From contig JAKLJL010000004.1 of NCBI GenBank assembly GCA_023151185.1, positions 73,586 through 137,585 of the forward strand: 64,000 nucleotides of DNA. Direction: 5' to 3'. The DNA comes from Bacteroidota bacterium. Its GTDB lineage: Bacteria > Bacteroidota > JABWAT01. Both the position numbers and the translations under genes were made by a program. The notes below the pieces were generated by a model. It was not told where the DNA came from. It searched no databases and saw only the letters and a list, made by a program, of their open reading frames with translations. Below, piece by piece: positions 17,190 to 25,889 of the stretch. The stretch's first letter is position 1; every line of letters begins with the position of its first letter.

Positions 17190-18062
17190 ATGGTCACCTC
17201 CATACTTATCATCGGCGCAACCGGAAGGCTCGGGAAACCGGTTGCAGAACACCTTATCCGGGCGGGATTTAAAATCACCATTCTTAGCACAAATCCGGAA
17301 AAGGCCAGGAAACTTTTCCCGGAAACCTCAGTAGTTGCAGGGAACCTGAACGATCTCCCCAGTCTTGAAAAAGCATTTTCAGGGCAGGATGCCGTTTATT
17401 TGAATATTTCGATTACTTCTTCCGATTCTGAATCCGGATGGAATGCTGAACGGGACGGAATGAGAAACGTGATTCAGGCAGCCAGAAAAACCGGCATTCA
17501 AAGGATCGGCTATCTTTCGTCTTTTATCATGAACTATCAGGAACCTGGAAAACCCCGCTGGTGGGTTTTTGAAAGCAAACGGGATGCTGCCGATCAGTTA
17601 ATAAATTCAGGGATTCCTTTCTTTTTATTTTATGCCAGCAGTTTTATGGAAAATTTTACCGAGGGAATAAGACAGGGAACTACCTTTAATCTTGCCGGTA
17701 AATCGGTTGTGCCCATGCATTTTATTGCTGCCGGTGATTACGCTGAACAGGTTTCCGCAGCCTTCCGGCTGGATACATCCGAAAACCGGGAGTTTTACAT
17801 TCAGGGCCCTGAAGCATTAACGATGGATCAGGCAGTGAAAATTTTTATTGATCACTACCCAAAAGAAAAGCTGGTGATGAGAACTGCGCCAATGGGTCTT
17901 TTAAAATTCCTTTCCCTGTTCAAAAAAGACCTGAAATTCGTCGTTGGGCTGGTTTCGGCACTCAACAACTATCCCGAAACGTTCCGGGCAGAATCCACCT
18001 GGAAAGAACTTGGAAAACCGGAAACCAGAATGAAGGATTTTGCAGCCAATGCCAGATTTTAA
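17190..18062 (+). CDS. NmrA-type NAD(P)-binding atypical SDR
   Basis: 290 residues. The dinucleotide motif GATGRLGKP lies at residues 8-16, followed by AVYLNIS and the IQRIGYLSSF strand, as in NmrA/isoflavone-reductase-like proteins. No classical YxxxK pair is obvious, so it may be a redox sensor or a reductase of unknown substrate. It ends inside the start of the next gene (overlap of 14 bases), indicating translational coupling to the SDR that follows. Confidence 0.82.
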   Translation: MVTSILIIGATGRLGKPVAEHLIRAGFKITILSTNPEKARKLFPETSVVAGNLNDLPSLEKAFSGQDAVYLNISITSSDSESGWNAERDGMRNVIQAARKTGIQRIGYLSSFIMNYQEPGKPRWWVFESKRDAADQLINSGIPFFLFYASSFMENFTEGIRQGTTFNLAGKSVVPMHFIAAGDYAEQVSAAFRLDTSENREFYIQGPEALTMDQAVKIFIDHYPKEKLVMRTAPMGLLKFLSLFKKDLKFVVGLVSALNNYPETFRAESTWKELGKPETRMKDFAANARF

Positions 18063-18915
18063 AGTCATTCTGATAACCGGTGCAACCTCCGGAATCGGCA
18101 AACAGGCTGCAATAACGCTTGCGGGCATGGGATTTACCGTTATTGTAACGGGCAGGAATCCGGAATCGGGCCTTGAAGCTATCACTGAAATCTGCCAGAA
18201 ATCGGGTCATGACAGAGTTTTTTTCATTCCGGGTGATTTATCCGTTCATTCAGGTATCAGGTCAGTTGCTCAACGGTTTCAGGAACAGTTCAGCCGGCTC
18301 GATGTGCTGATTCATAACGCCGGATATGCCGGGGATAAACGGATTCTGACTGAGGACGGATTGGAAACCGGATTCGCAGTAAATGTGGTGGCACCTTACA
18401 GGCTGACGGTCCTGCTGGAACCGGTCCTGAATGCAGCCCAGGCTTCCAGAGTCATCTGTCTGACCGGCGGATCTCATACGGCTGGGATAGACGTGAACAA
18501 TCTGCAGAGCGAACTGGGATTTTTCGGACTGAAGACCTACTCTCAGAACAAACTGGTCATGATGTCGGTGATGCGAAATTACCTGAACCACCGGCCCTGG
18601 AACCGGTTTACCGTCAATATCTGCTATCCGGGACAGGCATCAACTTCAATGACAAGGAGTGTGACCCCGGATATGTTCCCGGTCTGGTTCCGTCCGTTTT
18701 TCCCGGTTTTTCAGTTTTTAACCCGGGATGACCGGGGAAAATCAGCAAAAAAGGCCTCTGAATCAACCGTTTTTCTTGCCGTTTCCGAATCGGTTTTCGG
18801 AAAGTCGGGACTCTATTTCAATCCGAAATGCCGCCAGGTACCGTTTCCTACCGGTGGAAATGACCCCCGGCTGCTGCCGGCTGTCTGGTCCCTGCTGGAT
18901 GAACCGGCCGGTTAA
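18049..18915 (+). CDS. Short-chain dehydrogenase/reductase (retinol-dehydrogenase-like)
   Basis: 288 residues from the ATG at 18049; an in-frame TTG at 18040 is less likely. Cofactor motif TGATSGIG at about 9-16, the NAG motif (LIHNAGYAG), a Ser-containing strand (VICLTGGSH, where Ser of the usual triad follows) and the catalytic YSQNK. The long C-terminal tail and the arrangement resemble retinol dehydrogenase/protochlorophyllide reductase-like SDRs. The substrate is unknown. It is translationally coupled to the preceding NmrA-type gene, so the pair may act in one pathway. Confidence 0.85.
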   Translation: MPDFKVILITGATSGIGKQAAITLAGMGFTVIVTGRNPESGLEAITEICQKSGHDRVFFIPGDLSVHSGIRSVAQRFQEQFSRLDVLIHNAGYAGDKRILTEDGLETGFAVNVVAPYRLTVLLEPVLNAAQASRVICLTGGSHTAGIDVNNLQSELGFFGLKTYSQNKLVMMSVMRNYLNHRPWNRFTVNICYPGQASTSMTRSVTPDMFPVWFRPFFPVFQFLTRDDRGKSAKKASESTVFLAVSESVFGKSGLYFNPKCRQVPFPTGGNDPRLLPAVWSLLDEPAG

Positions 18916-18939
18916 CCGGCTTACGTTTATTTACCGGAG

Positions 18940-18966
18940 ACCGGACCCCCAACCGGAGGTCCCGGT
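18940..18966. terminator. Bidirectional terminator-like hairpin
   Basis: ACCGGACC, a ten-base loop, then GGTCCCGGT followed by TTTAAA. It sits between the convergent SDR gene and the second DUF4249 gene. Confidence 0.5.
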
Positions 18967-18978
18967 TTAAATCCGCCT

Positions 18979-19896
18979 TTACGGCCTCAGAACTTCAAGA
19001 AAGACCGTATCTGCCAGAGCCGAACCAAAAACTCCGATTCCATCTCCTGTCAGGGCCATTTTTGGTTCAACAAAATTACCGTCCTGATCCTGAACATCCT
19101 GATGGGTGAGGTAGAAACTCTTGGCATTTTTCTCCATTGCATAGAAAATGACCCGGTACCGGCCGTAGAACGCACAACCAAACCAGTCAATGTTCAATTC
19201 CTGATGATCCGTCGCCGAAAGCGGTGTTACCGTGAAAACGGATTGGTACTTCAGTGAATTCAGGGTTTCCTTTACATCAGAGGAATCCTTTTCCTGAACT
19301 TCGACATACCGGTTAACCGGCGAAAAAATGTAATTCCGGATGTCAGCATCCAGGGCCACAATGCTGGCTGCATACAAATCGATGCCTTCAGACGTCCTGA
19401 AATCCAGCTTGAATGCCTTGTAGCTTCCATCCGGATTTTTTTCATTGTACCTGATCGCCCCCACTACAGACTGATCCGGATTCAGCCGGAATCCAGCTTT
19501 CGGCGTTGTGGTTTCTGATGAGGTCGAAAGTGCTTTGCCGTCGACTGTTGCGGTTACGTCAATCCGCCAGGTTTCGTCAAAACCGACCACCCAGTCTGTT
19601 CCCGGATAGGAAAAGGCCAGGGCTTCCGGATTGAAAACCAGAAGCTCTGACCGGCCGTCAGCAACACGGGTCAGCCGCACGGTGGCATCCTGCAAAACCA
19701 GATTTTCGACAGGTATGGGTTTGTTCAGCCTGAAATTCCGGGTTATCCGGATATTGGATGGGGCCGTTCCCGGAAACAGATACCCTTCAACAACCAGTTT
19801 GGGTGCGTAATCCGACTCATCCAGAGAAACATCCGGGTTACCGCAGGAGGTCAGAAGTGAAGCAGCAGAAAGAATCAGAACATTAAGAGTTTTCAT
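18979..19896 (-). CDS. DUF4249 lipoprotein, partner of TonB receptor 2
   Basis: 305 residues with a lipobox (SLLTSC, Cys19). The N-terminal pattern APKLVVEGYLFPGTAPSNIRITRNF and the following LQDATVRLTRV are typical DUF4249. It starts 8 bases after the stop of the second receptor. It is only distantly similar to the first copy in this window, so the two modules probably serve different substrates or are old duplicates. Its activity is unknown; family context suggests a surface or periplasmic accessory to the receptor. Confidence 0.85.
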   Translation of the reverse strand: MKTLNVLILSAASLLTSCGNPDVSLDESDYAPKLVVEGYLFPGTAPSNIRITRNFRLNKPIPVENLVLQDATVRLTRVADGRSELLVFNPEALAFSYPGTDWVVGFDETWRIDVTATVDGKALSTSSETTTPKAGFRLNPDQSVVGAIRYNEKNPDGSYKAFKLDFRTSEGIDLYAASIVALDADIRNYIFSPVNRYVEVQEKDSSDVKETLNSLKYQSVFTVTPLSATDHQELNIDWFGCAFYGRYRVIFYAMEKNAKSFYLTHQDVQDQDGNFVEPKMALTGDGIGVFGSALADTVFLEVLRP

Positions 19897-19904
19897 TGGG
19901 GTTC

Positions 19905-22277
19905 TCAGAAATTAAAGGTGATACCAATGGTGGGAATCAGAGGAAACATAGAGACTTTTTCAATTTTCGGACTGACCTGCGTGGTTTCCCTGCTGTCATC
20001 CGAGTAGGTAATGAACCAGACATTCTGGCGGTTTCCCGCATTAAAAATCTGGAGATAGGGCGCCATGGACCAGGTTTCATACCTTTTCTCCCAGGTCAGA
20101 CTGATGTCGGCCCGGATGTAATCGGGCAGACGGGAGGCGTTGATTTCTCCCGGGTAAAGGGAAAACCCGATGTTTCCGCCACCTTCCTCCAAACCGTCGG
20201 TGCCGGAATCGGGAAGGGACCCGGCCAGATAGGCAGAGGCCGGTGTCGTAATCGGCTGACCGGTCGAATAAACAAAGTTTACACCAAGAATCCACCGGCT
20301 GTTTTTGGTTTCGGGAGTGGTTCCCCAGAGGGCAGCCCAGGCTTTCTCAAGTTCAGTATTCAGAATCCCGTTAAGGGTATGGCTTCTGTCGTGGCGGGGA
20401 TGGAAGGTTTTGCCCCGGTTGATTCCGCCGAAAGTGTAATCGGTTGAGCTGTAGGTATACCCAATCCACCCGGTTGCAATTCCGAGATCCTTTTTCAGCA
20501 GAGCTTCAAATCCGGTACTGGTTCCGTTTCCGGTGTTAAACAGACCCCGGGTCGAGGTGTAAAGAGTCCGGCCCTGATCATCATGCCCTTCAGAAACAAT
20601 ATCCGCCAGGAAAAATTTCTTATAGGCATTCAGATTCCGGTACGTTTTATAAAACACTTCTGCCTGAAGGGTTACCCCGTCCGAAATCACCCGTTCATAG
20701 CCCAGAATATAGTGATTTGACCGGGAAGGCGGGATGTATTGGTCTGAGGTTACCCAGATGTCTCCGATGAAAAACCGGGGAACCCGCTGGATGTACTGGC
20801 GGTAAACGCCGGCAGAAAGTTTGATGTTCTGCAGGTCGTCAATGTTGTATTTGGCAACCAGCCGGGGAGAAAAATCGGTGAAGGTTTTATCCGCCACAAA
20901 GTGGTCGAGCCGTAACCCGGCTTCGAACAGCCAGGCATCTGCCGGTTTGTACTGCTCCTGGATGTAGCCCGAAAGGTGGGTCCGGCTGTCGTGAATATCC
21001 ACATAAACATCCGAAGATTCACTGAGGTAGGTTGGTTTCAGAAATTTGGACTCGAAGCCGAACCGCAGGCTGTGTTCCTGTGACCAGGCATACTCGAGAT
21101 TGCCTTTGACGGTCAGATCTCTGATTTTATTGATTTCGGTGAAATTGACCTGTTTGAAGTTCAGTTCAGAATCGAACTGGCTGGCCGTGAGCCAGAAATT
21201 GGCAAAAAGCGTTGGTGAAAGAACCGAAAGCCATTTCAGTGACCCGGTTTTGTTTCCCCAGTCAAAAAGCATCCGGTCTGACTCTTCCGCATCCGGATTG
21301 AATTTGAAATTGAGATAATCCCGTCCGCCAAAGTAGCTTACCGTCAGTTTGTTGGTTTCATTCAGGTCAATCAGCGCCTTCAGGTTTCCGTCAATAAAAT
21401 AATAATCGGGGACTTTTTCCTTCAGGCTTTCTATCTGCCCGATGGTTTTGTCGAAATACGTCCGGCGAAGCGAGCCCGAGAGACTGCCGTACCGGCCCAG
21501 CGGAATCTGAACAGTTGATTTTGCTGAAAGAAGACTGATGTTGGCGGTGCCGGTAAACTGGTTCCGGTTTCCGTCCAGATTGGTAACATCTACCACCGAC
21601 GACAGCCTTCCGCCGTACTCAGCACCGAATCCGCCTTTCGAAATCACGACATTTTTAATGGCATCGGTGTTAAATGTCGAGAACAGACCGAAGGCGTGTT
21701 CTGGATTGTAAATATCCGTTCCGTCGACCATGTACAGATTCTGGTCCGGCGTGCCGCCCCGAACGTAAACCTGTGAGGAAAAATCTGAGGCAGGCACAAT
21801 TCCCGGCAGGGTCTGGAGTGATCTGAGCAGATCCGGCTCTACAATCTGGGGAATTTTCCGGATTTCAATTCCGGTAATTTCAAGCTGGGAAACGGGTGTG
21901 TCAAACAGTTTTTTAATGGTTCCTGCCGAATCGGCCGTCACAACAACTTCCTTCAGGCTGATCTGATCGGGAGACAGATTGAAAATCAGTTTCTTCCCGC
22001 CCAGGTCTGCGGCGGTGATCTCCCGTTTTGCCGGCCGGTATCCGATATATCTGACTTCAAGAGTTCTGAATCCTTCCGGAAGATCGGTCAGGGCAAAAAA
22101 TCCCGAAGTATTGGTAGAGGTCCCCCGGGTTGTTCCCGACAGCAGAACCGATGCCCCGATGAGGGCCTCGCCTGTTTCTTTGTCATAAACAAATCCGGAA
22201 ACAGAATTTCCCGGGATCAATTCAGCCTGAACCGCACCGGTAAACAGAAGGATCAGACAGGTTAGCAGTGGTTTCAC
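19905..22277 (-). CDS. TonB-dependent receptor 2 with carboxypeptidase-regulatory N-domain
   Basis: 790 residues from a GTG at 22277, preferred because AAAGGAG lies 5 bases upstream and the signal peptide (KPLLTCLILLFTGAVQAE) starts there; the frame is open to a TTG at 22292. Domain order: CarboxypepD_reg-like sandwich (VSGFVYDKETGEALIGASV), KEVVVTADSAG, plug with VYVRGGTPDQNLYMVDG, FSTFNTDAIK and GAEYGGRLSSVVDV, then the barrel ending in IGITFNF. It is an outer-membrane importer of unknown substrate and is followed by its DUF4249 partner. No regulator is attached to this copy. Confidence 0.92.
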   Translation of the reverse strand: MKPLLTCLILLFTGAVQAELIPGNSVSGFVYDKETGEALIGASVLLSGTTRGTSTNTSGFFALTDLPEGFRTLEVRYIGYRPAKREITAADLGGKKLIFNLSPDQISLKEVVVTADSAGTIKKLFDTPVSQLEITGIEIRKIPQIVEPDLLRSLQTLPGIVPASDFSSQVYVRGGTPDQNLYMVDGTDIYNPEHAFGLFSTFNTDAIKNVVISKGGFGAEYGGRLSSVVDVTNLDGNRNQFTGTANISLLSAKSTVQIPLGRYGSLSGSLRRTYFDKTIGQIESLKEKVPDYYFIDGNLKALIDLNETNKLTVSYFGGRDYLNFKFNPDAEESDRMLFDWGNKTGSLKWLSVLSPTLFANFWLTASQFDSELNFKQVNFTEINKIRDLTVKGNLEYAWSQEHSLRFGFESKFLKPTYLSESSDVYVDIHDSRTHLSGYIQEQYKPADAWLFEAGLRLDHFVADKTFTDFSPRLVAKYNIDDLQNIKLSAGVYRQYIQRVPRFFIGDIWVTSDQYIPPSRSNHYILGYERVISDGVTLQAEVFYKTYRNLNAYKKFFLADIVSEGHDDQGRTLYTSTRGLFNTGNGTSTGFEALLKKDLGIATGWIGYTYSSTDYTFGGINRGKTFHPRHDRSHTLNGILNTELEKAWAALWGTTPETKNSRWILGVNFVYSTGQPITTPASAYLAGSLPDSGTDGLEEGGGNIGFSLYPGEINASRLPDYIRADISLTWEKRYETWSMAPYLQIFNAGNRQNVWFITYSDDSRETTQVSPKIEKVSMFPLIPTIGITFNF

Positions 22278-22327
22278 AAAAGCTCCTTTCAATTTCGGAT
22301 GTGCCCGGTCGTACGGGTTTTGGGGAT

Positions 22328-22335
22328 CAAAGGTG
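22328..22335 (-). promoter_or_regulatory. Possible -7 element for TonB receptor 2
   Basis: Reads CACCTTTG on the minus strand, 7 of 8 to TAnnTTTG, about 50 bases upstream of the GTG start. No clear -33 box. Confidence 0.3.
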
Positions 22336-22511
22336 GCAGAAAAACCCCGCTGCCGCAGGTACTTTCATCCCGAAGTGTCAGATTTCCGGCCTGAACTGTC
22401 GGCGGAACCGGATGGGCGGGACCGGGAAAACACGACAGGCACACCCGACACTTGACCTGCCTTTTTTACCGGTTCAGCAGGAATCAGTCCCGGCTGTTTC
22501 AAATTCCTGCC

Positions 22512-22519
22512 TATCTTTG
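22512..22519 (+). promoter_or_regulatory. Bacteroidota-type -7 element for the LytS-like gene
   Basis: TATCTTTG, an exact match to TAnnTTTG, 32 bases before the start codon. The -33 region is not recognisable, so activation may be needed. Confidence 0.5.
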
Positions 22520-22550
22520 ACGTGTCAGTGAACCAACATCCGGTCGTACC

Positions 22551-24353
22551 ATGAAACTCTGGGGCCTCTTCTTTATCCTGTTTACCGTTACAGTGACGGT
22601 TTCGGCACAGGTCTTCCTGCCGGTGCCCTCCACCGCCCGGTATTCCTATGAGAAACCGCCGGTAGGTCCTGACGGAACTTTTGTGTTTTTCACAGAGGGA
22701 GTTTCAACCATCACCTGGACGGCTGAAAAGGCAGAAATCCCCGAGTTGATTGCCAACCAGCAGGTATTTATCCGGTTCAGCTTCCCCGATTCCTTCCGGA
22801 TTCCGGCTCCCGTGCTGTACCTGGAATCCAGACTGCTCCGGTTCGAAGTTTATCAGGGAAACAAACGGCTGGCAGTTCTACCCGATTCGGCACTGATACC
22901 GCCCGGCGATCCGGGCTTTTATCTCATTCCGATGGATTCCTCGCTGCTGGATCAGCCGGTGATTTTAGCCATCCGTTTCTCTGGTTTTCTGGAGCTGGGA
23001 AATCTGGATGAACTCAAGGCAGGCTCCCGTGAAAACCTTCTTTTTGAAGCGCTTGAAAAAGTCAGAACGGAATTCTGGGGCCGGTTTTTCGAACTTTCCA
23101 TCGGGATTCTGCTTCTGGTCACCGGGTTTCTGACCCTGTTTATTTACCTCTGGTATGACAAATCCCGGCGGTCACCGCTGGTCCCGTTCATGATGATCTG
23201 CTTCGTTTCAGCAGTCGACTACCTGGTGATGACCAGTGAACCGTTTATTTCGCTGAGCCCGGTTCTGTATTCGGCCTACCTTGTTTTCGGGCTGTCGCTG
23301 AATGTGGTCCTTCCGTATCTCACCACCGTTTTTTTTGAAAGAAACTACGGACCCGGCTGGAAAAACAGCATCCGGATCCTGAAAATCATCCACTTTCTGC
23401 TGATCCTGCTGTTCATTCTGGCCTTTTTCTTTCCCCGGTATATGGTCACGGTTATTCTGATCCCGCTGGTGCTTTCCTTTGTGGATTTCATCTTCTTCTT
23501 CCAGACCTTTTACCTGAAAAAAGACAGAACCTGGAAAACCAGTGTTGTTTTTGGCGGATTCTTCGTTACGTTTCTGATGGTATTGTTCGATTTCATCCGG
23601 TCGATCCTGATCGACCCAAGCCAGAGTTTTACCTTTTTCGGACTCGGATTCATAACGCTTGCGGTGGTGCTGGCCTGGGAACAGTTTGATCTTTACCGGC
23701 AGACTCACACCACTGTTGAGAAAGTGACCCTCGAACTGGAACATCAGAAACAGGAACTTCTGGCTCTTAAGAATGAACAGGTTCAGTCGCAGCTTCATGC
23801 CCTGAAATCCCAGATCAGTCCGCATTTCCTGTTTAACTCGTTCAGTACCCTGCTCGGTCTGATCGAGGAATCTGCAGAGAAAGCGACCCGGTTTGTCGAG
23901 TATCTGGCTCAGGTTTACCGGTATGTTCTCGTCAGCGGAAGTCAGGATCTGGCAACTCTGGGCGAGGAAATGGAGTTTGTTCAGGCCTACCGGTATCTGC
24001 TGGAACAGCGTCACCAGGACGGACTTTTCTTCAGATCTGAACTCGCTGATCCGGATTTGCAGTCCATGATTCCCGTTCTGACCCTTCAGCTTTTAATCGA
24101 GAATGCCACCAAGCACAATACCCTGTCCGCCAAAAAACCGCTTCACATTCTCATTAGAACAACCGGAGACGGCTATCTGGAAGTCAGAAACAACCTTCAG
24201 CGGAAAACCAGCTTCGGGGTTTCTACCGGAATCGGTCTGCCCAACATCCGGGAACGTTACCGGTTCTACACCCATCAGCCGGTTGAAATACTCGAGACAG
24301 AAACCGAATTCACCGTCCGGGTTCCCCTGATTGTGAAAGGACAGACTCAATGA
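22551..24353 (+). CDS. LytS-type histidine kinase with 7TM sensor
   Basis: 600 residues. Signal peptide (residues 1-20), an extracytoplasmic beta-sandwich of the 7TMR-DISM kind (about 25-180), about seven membrane helices (about 190-385), a short coiled coil (EKVTLELEHQKQELLALKNE) and a His_kinase domain with the phospho-acceptor His425 in KSQISPHFLFNSFS, then an ATPase domain with LIENATKHN and STGIGLPNIRERY. This is the LytS/YehU class typical of Bacteroidota. Its stop overlaps the start of the LytTR regulator by 4 bases, giving a cognate pair. The ligand seen by the extracytoplasmic domain is not predictable. Confidence 0.92.
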   Translation: MKLWGLFFILFTVTVTVSAQVFLPVPSTARYSYEKPPVGPDGTFVFFTEGVSTITWTAEKAEIPELIANQQVFIRFSFPDSFRIPAPVLYLESRLLRFEVYQGNKRLAVLPDSALIPPGDPGFYLIPMDSSLLDQPVILAIRFSGFLELGNLDELKAGSRENLLFEALEKVRTEFWGRFFELSIGILLLVTGFLTLFIYLWYDKSRRSPLVPFMMICFVSAVDYLVMTSEPFISLSPVLYSAYLVFGLSLNVVLPYLTTVFFERNYGPGWKNSIRILKIIHFLLILLFILAFFFPRYMVTVILIPLVLSFVDFIFFFQTFYLKKDRTWKTSVVFGGFFVTFLMVLFDFIRSILIDPSQSFTFFGLGFITLAVVLAWEQFDLYRQTHTTVEKVTLELEHQKQELLALKNEQVQSQLHALKSQISPHFLFNSFSTLLGLIEESAEKATRFVEYLAQVYRYVLVSGSQDLATLGEEMEFVQAYRYLLEQRHQDGLFFRSELADPDLQSMIPVLTLQLLIENATKHNTLSAKKPLHILIRTTGDGYLEVRNNLQRKTSFGVSTGIGLPNIRERYRFYTHQPVEILETETEFTVRVPLIVKGQTQ

Positions 24354-25114
24354 CCATTCTGATTATTGAAGATGAACTTGCCAGTGCCAGCCGCCTGAAA
24401 CGCCTGATTCTGGATTACGACCCGGACTGCCGGATTCTGGCGGTTCTGCAAACCGTAGAAGATGCCGTAAAGTGGTTCGCCGGCTCACCCCCGCCCGATC
24501 TCATTTTCATGGATATCCAGCTTGCAGACGGACTTTCCTTCGAAATTTTCGATCAGACCGAGGTGGTGGCCCCGGTCGTGTTCACCACGGCGTTTGATGA
24601 GTTTGCCCTCGAAGCTTTCAAAGTCAGCAGCATCGACTATCTCCTGAAACCGATTGAACGGCTGGCCCTGGAACGGGCTTTTCTGAAATATTCCCGGCTC
24701 GAAGCCGGATTTCTGGCCAGACAGAATGAAAAAATCCGGGCTGTGAAACTGAAATCTGAATCCGGCACCAGCCGGTATAAAACCCGGTTTCTCGTCCGGT
24801 CAGGTAAGTCTTCGGTTTCTCTTCCGGCAGATCAGATCGCCGGGGCTGAAATCCACCTTCAGGTTGTCTTTCTGATCAGTTTCGACGGAAAACGGTACCT
24901 GACCGACTACACACTCGATGAACTTGAACAGGTCCTCAGCCCGGATGACTTCTTCCGGATCAACCGGCAGCACCTGGTTCACATTACCGCTATCCGGAAA
25001 CTGGAACCGTACTTTAACAGCCGCCTCAGTCTGACCCTGACAACAGGATTCCAGACTCAGGCCATTGTTGCCCGTGAAAAAGCCGCTGCCTTCAGAAAAT
25101 GGCTTGACCGGTAA
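24350..25114 (+). CDS. LytTR-family response regulator
   Basis: 254 residues. Receiver domain with IIEDE, Asp55 in LIFMDIQLADG, and SIDYLLKPIE; a helical linker; and a LytTR DNA-binding domain from about 150 (FLVRSGKSSVSLPADQIAGAE, DDFFRINRQHLVHITAIRKLEPY). Partner of the kinase it overlaps. LytTR proteins bind paired 9-12 bp repeats; the two dyads just downstream, ahead of ahpC, are possible targets but fit an OxyR-like pattern better. Confidence 0.93.
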   Translation: MTILIIEDELASASRLKRLILDYDPDCRILAVLQTVEDAVKWFAGSPPPDLIFMDIQLADGLSFEIFDQTEVVAPVVFTTAFDEFALEAFKVSSIDYLLKPIERLALERAFLKYSRLEAGFLARQNEKIRAVKLKSESGTSRYKTRFLVRSGKSSVSLPADQIAGAEIHLQVVFLISFDGKRYLTDYTLDELEQVLSPDDFFRINRQHLVHITAIRKLEPYFNSRLSLTLTTGFQTQAIVAREKAAAFRKWLDR

Positions 25115-25147
25115 ACCGGAACTTCTTTCCTCTTTCGGACCCAAACA

Positions 25148-25189
25148 ATAGATTTCTTCTATCAACTGATCAAAATCATCTATTTGATC
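25148..25189 (+). promoter_or_regulatory. Two adjacent dyads upstream of ahpC (candidate OxyR-like operator)
   Basis: Dyad 1 at 25148-25162 reads ATAGA-TTTCT-TCTAT, the ATAGn7CTAT half-site of OxyR operators. Dyad 2 at 25168-25189 reads GATCAAA, eight bases, TTTGATC. Together they lie directly upstream of and overlap the -33 box of the ahpC promoter, where an activator would bind. The assignment to OxyR is by pattern; no oxyR gene is in the window. Confidence 0.5.
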
Positions 25190-25215
25190 TATTTCCGAAA
25201 CCTGCCGTACCTTTG
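25183..25215 (+). promoter_or_regulatory. Bacteroidota-type ahpC promoter
   Basis: TTTG (25183-25186), 21 bases, TACCTTTG (25208-25215): a full match to the Bacteroidota primary promoter consensus TTTG-N19-21-TAnnTTTG. Transcription would begin near 25222, leaving a leader of about 45 bases before the ATG. Confidence 0.7.
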
Positions 25216-25266
25216 TTCTGTTCAGTTTACAACATGTCTCATCAAAACAAACCAAAGGATAACACC

Positions 25267-25830
25267 ATGTCTCAAATCGGAAAAAAAATTGTTGACTTCA
25301 AAGTTCAGGCTTACGTGAATGACGGCTTTAAAACCGTTACCACCCAGGATGTACTGGGCAAATGGTCTGTATTTTTCTTTTACCCGGCTGACTTTACCTT
25401 CGTCTGCCCGACTGAACTGGAAGATCTGGCCAATCTGTACGAAAAATTCAAAGCACTCAATGCTGAAATTTATTCGGTCTCAACCGATACCCATTTCGTA
25501 CATAAAGCCTGGCACGATGCCTCAGAAACCATTAAGAAGATCAAGTATCCGATGCTTGCCGATCCGACCGGTGTGATTACCCGGGGCTTCGACGTCTACA
25601 TCGAAGAAGCTGGACTTGCAGAAAGAGGAACGTTTATTGTAAATCCGCAGGGCGAAATCGCAGCTTATGAAGTCGTTGCCGGTAACATCGGCCGGAATGC
25701 AGATGAACTTCTGCGCCGCCTGAAAGCCCTTCAGTTTGTCGCCAGCCACCCCGGCGAAGTCTGCCCGGCCAAGTGGGATGAAGGAAAATCCACTCTGAAG
25801 CCCAGCATTGATCTGGTAGGAAAAATCTAA
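25267..25830 (+). CDS. ahpC: Alkyl hydroperoxide reductase subunit C (2-Cys peroxiredoxin)
   Basis: 187 residues, the same length as E. coli AhpC, from the ATG at 25267 with AAAGGATAA upstream. Reduces hydrogen peroxide and organic hydroperoxides. Peroxidatic Cys47 lies in FYPADFTFVCPTE and resolving Cys166 in GEVCPAKW near the C-terminus, so it is a typical 2-Cys peroxiredoxin; the GGLG-like and C-terminal segments match the bacterial AhpC class. It is reduced by AhpF, encoded 59 bases downstream. Its promoter has paired dyads suggestive of peroxide control. Confidence 0.96.
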   Translation: MSQIGKKIVDFKVQAYVNDGFKTVTTQDVLGKWSVFFFYPADFTFVCPTELEDLANLYEKFKALNAEIYSVSTDTHFVHKAWHDASETIKKIKYPMLADPTGVITRGFDVYIEEAGLAERGTFIVNPQGEIAAYEVVAGNIGRNADELLRRLKALQFVASHPGEVCPAKWDEGKSTLKPSIDLVGKI

Positions 25831-25841
25831 ACTCAGACCAT

Positions 25842-25871
25842 CCGGGAGGGAGCCTGCCGGCTTCTTCCCGG
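25842..25871 (+). other. Intercistronic hairpin between ahpC and ahpF
   Basis: CCGGGA-ggg-AGCC-tgcc-GGCT-tct-TCCCGG: a ten-pair stem with a symmetric internal loop and no U-tract. It could stabilise the ahpC message or partly block read-through so that AhpC is made in excess of AhpF. Confidence 0.55.
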
Positions 25872-25889
25872 AATTAAAAAGGACAGGTT

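Noticed and set aside
23208-24014. 268-residue open frame antisense to the LytS-like kinase
   Set aside because: Shadow of a clear kinase gene; composition is dominated by Gln, Arg and Lys with no recognisable domain.
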